A DNA stretch of 54,406 bases, taken from contig NZ_DF970177.1 of assembly GCF_000953855.2 (NCBI RefSeq), positions 85,868 through 140,273 on the forward strand. Direction: 5' to 3'. The translations under genes were made by a program, and so were the position numbers. This document shows, piece after piece, positions 48,576-54,406 of the stretch. The DNA comes from Mizugakiibacter sediminis (GTDB taxonomy: Bacteria; Pseudomonadota; Gammaproteobacteria; Xanthomonadales; Rhodanobacteraceae). Under the pieces are notes generated by a model. It had not been told where the DNA came from. It saw nothing but the letters and a program-made list of their open reading frames with translations, and made no database searches. Within the stretch, counting starts at the first letter, position 1. Each line of letters starts with the position of its first letter.

Positions 48576-49358
48576 ATGCGGCGTATCGCCGCACACGGAT
48601 CGGATCCACGGATGATCGATGCACGCATCCATGCGAGCGCCGGCGGCGCGATTCTGTTCGACGCAGCCCTTGCCGCACAAGCGGACGAGGCCTGGTTCGA
48701 CCCCGCCGCCTGGGAGGCGCGCGGCCTGCTGGAAGGGCACGGCGGCGGCCGCGGCCGGGTGACGTTCGTGCGCGCGCCGTTCGGCGCCTGCGCGCTGCGG
48801 CACTATCATCGCGGCGGCATGGTCGCGCGCGTGCTCGGCGACCGCTACCTGTGGACCGGCATGGAAAGCACCCGCAGCTTCGCCGAATTCCGCCTGCTCG
48901 CCGCGCTGCGCGGGCGCGGCCTGCCGGTGCCGGCGCCGGTCGCCGCGCGCTACCGGCGCCGCGGCGTGCACTACACCGCCGACCTGCTGACCCGCCGCAT
49001 CGAGGCTTCGCAGACGCTTGCGCAGCATTTGCGCGAAGGCCGCGCCGATGCGCGTCTGCTGCAGCGCGTCGGCGCGCTGATCGCGCGCTTCCACGCCGCC
49101 GGCATCTATCACGCCGACCTCAACGCCCACAACGTGCTGATCGCGGCGGACGGCCTGTACCTGATCGACTTCGACCGCGGCGAGCTGCGCGCGCCGGCGC
49201 GCGGCTGGCAGCGGGCGAACCTGGCGCGCCTGCGGCGCTCGTTGATGAAGGTGCTGAACGGCGCCGGCCCGGCCGGCGGGGAAGGGCCGGGCGGATTCGA
49301 GGACGCGCTGTGGACGCTGCTGATGCGCGGCTACGAGACCGCCATGGAGGCCGCATGA
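48576..49358 (+). CDS. kdkA: 3-deoxy-D-manno-octulosonic acid kinase
   Basis: A 260-aa kinase-fold enzyme that phosphorylates Kdo on lipid A precursors. The catalytic loop is HADLNAHNVLI and the metal-binding Asp follows in YLIDFDRGEL; RHYHRGGMVAR is the N-lobe signature. The start is uncertain: 48576 has GGAGAAGG eleven bases upstream, while the in-frame ATG at 48612 would remove 12 residues and fits the family length equally well. The stop overlaps the next gene by ATGA. Confidence 0.9.
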   Translation: MRRIAAHGSDPRMIDARIHASAGGAILFDAALAAQADEAWFDPAAWEARGLLEGHGGGRGRVTFVRAPFGACALRHYHRGGMVARVLGDRYLWTGMESTRSFAEFRLLAALRGRGLPVPAPVAARYRRRGVHYTADLLTRRIEASQTLAQHLREGRADARLLQRVGALIARFHAAGIYHADLNAHNVLIAADGLYLIDFDRGELRAPARGWQRANLARLRRSLMKVLNGAGPAGGEGPGGFEDALWTLLMRGYETAMEAA

Positions 49359-50113
49359 ACTGGGCGCTGCACGTGCTCGGCGTCGGCGGCGCGCAGGCCG
49401 TCGAGCTGGGCTCTTCCGGCGCGGTGGTCGAGCACGCCGGCAGGCCGCTGCTGCTGATCGACTGCGGGCCGGACACGTTCACCCGCTATCTCGACACCTA
49501 CGGCGAACCGCCGGCGGCGGTGTACGTCACCCACGTGCACATGGACCACGTGGGCGGGCTGGAGCGGCTGTTCTACCGCGCCTACTTCGACCCCGAGCGG
49601 CGCGGCCGCATCCGTCTGTACGCGCACGCCGCGCTGTTGCCGCTGCTGCAGGGGCGCATCGCCGACTATCCCAACGTGATCGCCGAGGGCGGCGCCAACT
49701 TCTGGGACGCGTTCCACCTGATCCCGGTGTCGCGCGGCTTCTGGCACGCCGGCTACTGGTTCGACGTGTTTCCGACGCGCCACCACGCGCCGAACACCTC
49801 GTTCGGCATCGCCCTGGCCAACAGTTTCGTCTGGACCGGCGACACGCGGCCGATCCCCGAGCTGCTGCTGCACCACGCCGGCGGCGACGCGCTGATCGCG
49901 CACGATTGCGCGCTCATCGGTAATCCCTCGCATACCGGGCTCGACGACATCGAGCGCGAATACCCGCAGGCGCTGCGCGCGCGTCTGCTGCTCTACCACT
50001 ACGGCAGCGCCGACGATGCCCGCGCGATGGCCGCCCGCGGTTACCGCATCGCCGAGCCGGGCGTACGCTATCCGCTGGCCCCGCCGGCGGCGGGCGCGGA
50101 GGTGCAGGCATGA
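49355..50113 (+). CDS. MBL-fold metallohydrolase
   Basis: A 252-aa metallo-beta-lactamase-fold protein of unknown substrate. The metal motif is THVHMDHVGG, with FVWTGDTRP and AHDCALIGNPSHTGL giving the other ligands; no signal peptide is seen. It is translationally coupled both to kdkA (ATGA) and to moaA (ATGA). The pairing with kdkA is seen in other xanthomonads to my knowledge, but no function has been given to it. Confidence 0.85.
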   Translation: MNWALHVLGVGGAQAVELGSSGAVVEHAGRPLLLIDCGPDTFTRYLDTYGEPPAAVYVTHVHMDHVGGLERLFYRAYFDPERRGRIRLYAHAALLPLLQGRIADYPNVIAEGGANFWDAFHLIPVSRGFWHAGYWFDVFPTRHHAPNTSFGIALANSFVWTGDTRPIPELLLHHAGGDALIAHDCALIGNPSHTGLDDIEREYPQALRARLLLYHYGSADDARAMAARGYRIAEPGVRYPLAPPAAGAEVQA

Positions 50114-51156
50114 CCCGACCGGTTCCCGCAGGCGCCGTGGTCGCTCCGCCCGTCGACGCGCTCGGCCGGCCGCTGCGCGACCTGCGCATCTCGGTGGTCG
50201 ACCGCTGCAACTTCCGCTGCCCGTACTGCATGCCGGAAGATCGCTATCCGGAGCACCACCCGTTCCTCGACAAGCACGACCGCCTGAGCTTCGAGGAGAT
50301 CGAGCGGCTGGCGCGTGCGTTCGCGGCGCTGGGGGTGCGCAAGCTGCGCCTGACCGGCGGCGAGCCGCTGCTGCGCCGCGAGCTGCCATTGCTGGTGGGC
50401 ATGCTGGCGCGCATCCCCGGCATCGAGGACATCGCGCTGACCACCAACGGCGTGCTGCTGCCGAAGCTCGCCGAGCCGCTGCGCGCCGCCGGCCTGCATC
50501 GCCTCACCATCAGCGTCGACACGCTGGACCCGGACACCTACCGCCGGCTCTCCGGCGGACGCGGCGAAGTCGGCCAGGTGCTGGCGGCGATCGCGGCCGC
50601 CGAACGCGCCGGCTTCGGCCCGCTGAAGCTGAACTGCGTGGTGATGCGCGGCGTCAACGACGGCCAGGTGCTGGACCTGGCCCGACACTTCCGCGGCAGC
50701 GGCCACGTGCTGCGCTTCATCGAGTACATGGACGTCGGCACCTTGAACGGCTGGCAGGCCGACAAGGTGGTGCCGTCCGCCGAGCTGATCGCGCGCATCC
50801 ACGCGCGCTGGCCGCTGGAACCGCTGGCGCGCGGCTATCGCGGCGAGGTGGCGGAGCGTTGGCGCTTCGTCGACGGCGGCGGCGAGATCGGCTTCATCAG
50901 TTCGGTCAGCGCGCCGTTTTGCGGCGACTGCACGCGCGCGCGGCTGTCCGCCGACGGCAAGCTCTACACCTGCCTGTTCGCTCGCGACGGCGCCGACCTG
51001 CGCGGCCCGCTGCGCGCCGGCATCGACGACGCCGCGCTGCTCGAGCGCATCGCCGCGCTCTGGCGCGGCCGCAGCGACCGCTACAGCGAGCGCCGCGCCG
51101 AGCTGCGCGCCAAGGGCGATCCGAAGCACATCGAGATGTTCCAGATAGGCGGGTGA
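50110..51156 (+). CDS. moaA: GTP 3',8-cyclase MoaA
   Basis: A 348-aa radical SAM enzyme that makes 3',8-cyclo-GTP, the first intermediate of molybdopterin. The SAM cluster cysteines C33, C37 and C40 lie in CNFRCPYC; the second cluster cysteines are in FCGDCTRARL and YTCLF. The C-terminus ends in the conserved Gly-Gly (FQIGG). It starts inside the stop of the MBL gene and heads the moaA-C-D-E run; no riboswitch fits upstream because of that overlap. Confidence 0.96.
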   Translation: MTRPVPAGAVVAPPVDALGRPLRDLRISVVDRCNFRCPYCMPEDRYPEHHPFLDKHDRLSFEEIERLARAFAALGVRKLRLTGGEPLLRRELPLLVGMLARIPGIEDIALTTNGVLLPKLAEPLRAAGLHRLTISVDTLDPDTYRRLSGGRGEVGQVLAAIAAAERAGFGPLKLNCVVMRGVNDGQVLDLARHFRGSGHVLRFIEYMDVGTLNGWQADKVVPSAELIARIHARWPLEPLARGYRGEVAERWRFVDGGGEIGFISSVSAPFCGDCTRARLSADGKLYTCLFARDGADLRGPLRAGIDDAALLERIAALWRGRSDRYSERRAELRAKGDPKHIEMFQIGG

Positions 51157-51202
51157 GCCGGCGCGCTTGCGCGATGCCATGAATGGCATCGCGCGCGCCG
51201 GC
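51157..51202 (+). repeat. long imperfect hairpin between moaA and moaC
   Basis: Arms 51157-51180 and 51183-51202 pair over 20 bases (GCCGGCGCGC, then GCGATGCCAT) with a four-base bulge TTGC and a two-base loop. It starts at the last base of the moaA stop. No T-run follows. The rest of the 176-base gap is GC-rich and shows no ORF of note. Confidence 0.75.
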
Positions 51203-51332
51203 GAACGCCCGAGGCAGGAGCCGAGGGCGGGGTTGCGAGGCGAGCGCAGGGTGCGCGAGTCCGCAACGGCCGGCGAGCGCAGCGAGCGGCGCGTTGCCGC
51301 GATATGCACGAGAACTTGCTACGGTGACCGCG

Positions 51333-51833
51333 ATGAAAACCTCCCCCAAGCGACTGACCCACGTCACGCGCGAAGGACGGCCGTGCATGGTCGACGTCGG
51401 CGCCAAGCGCGTCACCGCGCGGCGCGCGGTGGCGGAGGCGCGCGTGCGCTTTCCCGCCGACGTCGCCGCGACGCTGCGCCGCGAGGGCATGCGCGGCAAG
51501 AAGGGGCCGGTGATCGACACCGCGATCGTCGCCGGCGTGATGGCCGCCAAGCGCACGCACGAGCTGATCCCGTTCTGCCATCCGCTGGCGATCGAGCGCT
51601 GCGACATCGGCGCCGACTTCGACGGCGCCGACGAGCTGGTGATCCGCTGCGAGGTGGCGGTCGCGCACAAGACCGGCGTCGAGATGGAGGCCCTGACCGG
51701 CGCCGCCGTCGCCGCGCTGACCGTCTACGACATGTGCAAGGCGCTGTCGCACGAGATCGCGATCGCCGACGTGCGCCTGCTGGAGAAGTCCGGCGGCAAG
51801 CGCACCGTGCGCAAGGGCAGGGCGACGCGATGA
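51333..51833 (+). CDS. moaC: cyclic pyranopterin monophosphate synthase MoaC
   Basis: A 166-aa enzyme turning 3',8-cyclo-GTP into cPMP. The active-site region is [20 protein letters not shown] and [13 protein letters not shown], with the later [13 protein letters not shown] and DMCKALSHE. The start at 51333 gives [17 protein letters not shown]. The stop overlaps moaD by ATGA. Confidence 0.96.
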   Translation: MKTSPKRLTHVTREGRPCMVDVGAKRVTARRAVAEARVRFPADVAATLRREGMRGKKGPVIDTAIVAGVMAAKRTHELIPFCHPLAIERCDIGADFDGADELVIRCEVAVAHKTGVEMEALTGAAVAALTVYDMCKALSHEIAIADVRLLEKSGGKRTVRKGRATR

Positions 51834-52069
51834 ACTACCGGCTGCTGTATTTCGCCTCGCTGCGCGACGCCGCCGGCGTCGCCGAGGAACGCGTGCAATC
51901 GGCGGCGCGCGACCCGCGCGCGCTGTACGCCGAACAGGCAGCGCGGCACGGCTTCGCGTTCGCGCCGGCGCGGTTGCGCGTCGCCGTCAACGGCGCGTTC
52001 ACCGGCTGGGACCACGCGCTGGCCGACGGCGACGAGGTGGCCTTCCTGCCGCCGGTGTCGGGAGGCTGA
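51830..52069 (+). CDS. moaD: molybdopterin synthase sulfur carrier subunit MoaD
   Basis: A 79-aa ubiquitin-like sulfur carrier ending in the required Gly-Gly (PPVSGG), which becomes a thiocarboxylate. Core strands [12 protein letters not shown] and [20 protein letters not shown] match the family. It is coupled to moaC by ATGA and followed by moaE with two bases between. Confidence 0.94.
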   Translation: MNYRLLYFASLRDAAGVAEERVQSAARDPRALYAEQAARHGFAFAPARLRVAVNGAFTGWDHALADGDEVAFLPPVSGG

Positions 52070-52071
52070 AC

Positions 52072-52497
52072 ATGTTCCGCCTGAGCGAAATCGCCATCGA
52101 CACCGCCGCGCTGCGCGCACAGCTCGCGCGCGCCGACGCCGGCGCCTGCGTCACCTTCGAAGGCTGGGTGCGCGACCGCAACGGCGGCAAGGCGGTGCGC
52201 GGGCTCGCCTACCAGAGCTACGCCGAGCTGGCCGAGCGCGAAGGCCGCAGGATCGTGGAGGAGGCGCGCGAGCGCTTCGCCATCGCCGCGGCGCTGTGCG
52301 TGCACCGCGTCGGCGAGCTTGCCGTCGGCGAGCTGGCGGTGTGGGTCGGCGTCAGCGCCGGACACCGCGATGCCGCGTTCGCCGCCTGCCGCTACATCAT
52401 CGACGAGGTGAAGCGCCGCGTGCCGATCTGGAAGAACGAGCGCTACGCCGACGGCGCCTCCGGCTGGCTGCACCCCGACGACACGCCGGTGGCATAA
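52072..52497 (+). CDS. moaE: molybdopterin synthase catalytic subunit MoaE
   Basis: A 141-aa subunit that transfers sulfur from MoaD to cPMP to make molybdopterin. Diagnostic segments are VTFEGWVRDRNGGK, VHRVGELAVGELAVWVGVSA, the catalytic-lysine region DEVKRRVPIWKNERY and the C-terminal W. GGAGG lies upstream. No moeA, mog or molybdate transport genes are present here. Confidence 0.96.
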   Translation: MFRLSEIAIDTAALRAQLARADAGACVTFEGWVRDRNGGKAVRGLAYQSYAELAEREGRRIVEEARERFAIAAALCVHRVGELAVGELAVWVGVSAGHRDAAFAACRYIIDEVKRRVPIWKNERYADGASGWLHPDDTPVA

Positions 52498-52581
52498 GCG
52501 GTCGCCCCTCCTCGCCGCCATCCCGCCGCAAGCCGGGGCGACGGGGTAGTGTGGGCGTATCGTGAGCGGACGCTTTGTCAG

Positions 52582-52631
52582 CCCCCTTGAGTCAAGGGGG
52601 CGCATTCGACGCGCATGGCGCGTCGAATGCG
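52582..52631. repeat. two adjacent perfect hairpins after moaE
   Basis: Hairpin one: CCCCCTTGA and TCAAGGGGG (52582-52590, 52592-52600) with a one-base centre. Hairpin two begins immediately: a 14-base arm CGCATTCGACGCGC (52601-52614), loop ATG and the exact complement to 52631. Placed between moaE and the convergent ffs, they could end both transcripts, but neither has a T-run. The remaining 52632-52711 shows no gene. Confidence 0.85.
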
Positions 52632-52711
52632 GGGATGTGGAGGTGCAAATCCTTTCCGAGTAGGGCGACAAGCGACCGGACGGCGTAGCTCATCGGACGA
52701 GGAAAGGCGGC

Positions 52712-52815
<104 letters not shown>

Positions 52816-52826
52816 ACCATGGGAAA

Positions 52827-52919
52827 TGGCGGAGAGGGCGGGATTCGAACCCGCGATACGGGGTTAAGCCGTATACACACTTTCCAGGCGTGCTCCTTCA
52901 ACCACTCGGACACCTCTCC
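52827..52919 (-). tRNA. tRNA-Ser (anticodon GGA)
   Basis: A 93-nt type II tRNA on the minus strand with acceptor GGAGAGG/CCTCTCC, G and encoded CCA. The anticodon GGA lies in CTGGAAAG, decoding UCC/UCU. It shares the acceptor stem with tRNA-Ser(CGA). It is 11 bases upstream of ffs on the same strand. Confidence 0.95.
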
Positions 52920-52996
52920 GCGCCTGGGAAACTCGACAAACGACCCGTCCATGGGGCTCCGGCCGCTCGGCATCCTGCCTCGCCCGCACTGCACGC

Positions 52997-53022
52997 GGCC
53001 GATGCCCTTCAAGGCATCGGCC
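52997..53022. repeat. perfect 10-bp hairpin upstream of dnaX
   Basis: GGCCGATGCC and GGCATCGGCC around CTTCAA, within the 292-base gap between tRNA-Ser(GGA) and dnaX. Apart from this and the promoter candidate, the gap shows nothing clear. Confidence 0.7.
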
Positions 53023-53157
53023 AGGCGCGTGAAGTGCGACCACGTGGACGCATCTTCACGCCCGGCAACGCTTCGAGACGGCGCATGGAGTCGCCGCATC
53101 GGAGCACGACAGCATACCGGCAGCATGGCGCAGGCACAAGCGAAGAAGCCGCCGCGC

Positions 53158-53186
53158 TTGGTCTGCCGCCGCCGGCTTGGCACAAT
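53158..53186 (+). promoter_or_regulatory. candidate promoter of dnaX
   Basis: TTGGTC (53158-53163), a 17-base spacer and CACAAT (53181-53186), 26 bases before the ATG. The -10 is the same CACAAT seen before the YafS-like gene. Confidence 0.45.
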
Positions 53187-53211
53187 CCGGTTTCGACCCA
53201 AGGTAGCCCGC

Positions 53212-54406
53212 ATGTCCTATCAGGTTCTCGCCCGCAAGTGGCGCCCGCGGCGGTTCGTCGAGCTGGTCGGGCAGGAGCACGTCGTGCGCGCGCTGACCAA
53301 CGCGCTCGAATCCGGACGCATGCACCACGCCTACCTGTTCACCGGCACGCGCGGCGTCGGCAAGACCACCATCGCGCGCATCTTCGCCAAATCGCTGAAT
53401 TGCGAGCGCGGCGAGTCCGCCAATCCCTGCGGCGAATGCGCGGTGTGCACGGCGGTCGACGCCGGCCGTTTCGTCGACCTGCTCGAGATCGACGCCGCCA
53501 GCAACACCGGCGTCGACGACGTGCGCGAGGTGATCGAGAACGCGCAGTACGCCCCCACCCGCGGCCGCTACAAGGTGTACCTCGTCGACGAGGTGCACAT
53601 GCTCTCCAAGAACGCATTCAACGCGCTGCTGAAGACGCTGGAGGAGCCGCCGCCGCACGTGAAGTTCCTGCTCGCCACCACCGACCCGCAGAAGCTGCCG
53701 GTGACGGTGCTGTCGCGCTGCCTGAAGTTCAACCTGAAGCGTCTGCTGCCGGCGCAGATCGTCGCGCAGATGCGCCACATCCTCGAGGCCGAGGGCATCG
53801 CCTTCGAGGCCGACGCCATCGCCGAGCTGGCGCGCGCCGCCGACGGCTCGCTGCGCGACGGCCTGTCGCTGCTCGACCAGGCGATCGCCTACGGCGGCGG
53901 CGCGGTGCGCGCGGCCGACGTGCGCGCGATGCTGGGCAGCATCGCCCAGGGCGAGGTCGGTGCGCTGCTGCAGGCACTGGCCGCCGGCGACGGCAAGGCG
54001 CTGCTGGACGAGGCCGCGCGCATCGCCGGCTTCTCGCCGGATTTCGGTGCCGTGCTGGATCAGCTCGCCGGCGCGCTGCACCGCATCCAGCTGCGCCAGC
54101 TGGTGCCGGGCTTCCGCGCCGAGGGCGAGGACGAGGATCCGCTCGCCGACGCGCTGGCCGCGCGCCTCGCGCCGGAGGACGTGCAGCTCTTCTACCAGAT
54201 GGCCGTGACCGGCCGGCGCGACCTCAACCTCGCCCCCGACGCGCGTACCGGCTTCGAGATGACGCTGCTGCGCATGCTGGCGTTCCGTCCGGCCGAGGGC
54301 GGCGCGGCGGCGCCGGCCGTGACGTCGGGGCGCAGCGCCGCGGCACCCGCCGCCGCTGCCGGCGGTACACGCGCGGCGCCCGCGGCGGCGATGTCGCCTC
54401 CTTCCG
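53212..54406 (+). CDS. dnaX: DNA polymerase III subunits gamma and tau (partial, 3' end outside window)
   Basis: The first 398 codons of the clamp-loader ATPase. Walker A GTRGVGKT is at 45-52; the zinc module uses C64, C73, C76 and C79 (NCERGE, PCGECAVC); Walker B is VYLVDEVHM, followed by ALLKTLEEPP and sensor 1 TTDPQKLP. After the third domain the sequence turns into an Ala/Gly/Pro-rich linker, where the window ends, so any gamma-producing frameshift site is not visible. AAGGT precedes the ATG. Confidence 0.96.
   Translation, partial: MSYQVLARKWRPRRFVELVGQEHVVRALTNALESGRMHHAYLFTGTRGVGKTTIARIFAKSLNCERGESANPCGECAVCTAVDAGRFVDLLEIDAASNTGVDDVREVIENAQYAPTRGRYKVYLVDEVHMLSKNAFNALLKTLEEPPPHVKFLLATTDPQKLPVTVLSRCLKFNLKRLLPAQIVAQMRHILEAEGIAFEADAIAELARAADGSLRDGLSLLDQAIAYGGGAVRAADVRAMLGSIAQGEVGALLQALAAGDGKALLDEAARIAGFSPDFGAVLDQLAGALHRIQLRQLVPGFRAEGEDEDPLADALAARLAPEDVQLFYQMAVTGRRDLNLAPDARTGFEMTLLRMLAFRPAEGGAAAPAVTSGRSAAAPAAAAGGTRAAPAAAMSPPS

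Noticed and set aside
49980..50110. Molybdenum-cofactor riboswitch upstream of moaA
   Set aside because: moaA overlaps the preceding coding sequence, and no conserved element is recognisable inside that gene.
52940..52965. A third copy of the CCATCCATGG repeat (GTCCATGGGG near 52950)
   Set aside because: Only about eight bases of the core agree and the flanking ACTT-TCG-AAGAG part is missing.

Overview
The window is about 54.4 kb of very GC-rich DNA (roughly 70% by eye) from a gammaproteobacterial chromosome, most like the Lysobacterales (Xanthomonadales). The evidence is the arginine cluster, which has N-acetylornithine carbamoyltransferase instead of ornithine carbamoyltransferase, an acetylcitrulline-type deacetylase and a kinase-acetyltransferase fusion. 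The recA-recX-alaS-csrA order, a Kdo kinase and a DUF6165 protein fit the same group. The genus cannot be fixed from the sequence. Almost everything is densely packed core genome with many ATGA start/stop overlaps.

Layout. 76-1892 (minus): sufE and cysS. 2055-2579: a glycine-zipper envelope protein. 2716-10117: an arginine operon (argF', argG, argE', argB/NAGS fusion, argC, argH) preceded by an Arg-containing short ORF and a terminator that together look like an attenuator. 10238-13079 (minus): two acetoacetyl-CoA reductase paralogues flanking phaR and an orphan exported protein. 13184-17487: gluQ, then a heat-shock unit htpX-htpG-hslR behind a sigma-32-like promoter. 17688-19055: an outer-membrane monohaem cytochrome-porin fusion resembling Cyc2, behind an FNR-type box. 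19125-24239: a katG remnant, mutS, pncC, recA and recX. 24414-28811: alaS, csrA and a tRNA cluster (Ser, Arg, Pro, Arg, His, Lys, Leu). 28868-37605: tig, clpP, clpX, lon, hupB, tRNA-Val, tRNA-Asp and ppiD, a protein-quality-control block.

37678-43379: fabI, a MltD-like transglycosylase, gloB, a YafS-like methyltransferase, rnhA, dnaQ and a PP2C phosphatase. 43497-45537: a tRNA-Ser(CGA) used as an integration site. A 59-bp copy of its 3' part lies about 1.95 kb downstream and brackets a dead tyrosine integrase and a fragment of a phage/ICE polyvalent protein. 45676-50113: rhlE, a DUF6165 protein, a heptosyltransferase-like GT9, kdkA and an MBL hydrolase. 50110-52497: moaA, moaC, moaD and moaE. 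52712-54406: the 4.5S SRP RNA, tRNA-Ser(GGA) and the start of dnaX, cut by the window edge.

Most notable: the putative arginine attenuator, the Cyc2-like gene with its FNR-type box, the sigma-32-like promoter of htpX-htpG-hslR, a dispersed repeat translated in frame inside mutS (with a second copy before argF'), and the eroded element in tRNA-Ser. No CRISPR array, intact insertion sequence or rRNA gene was seen.
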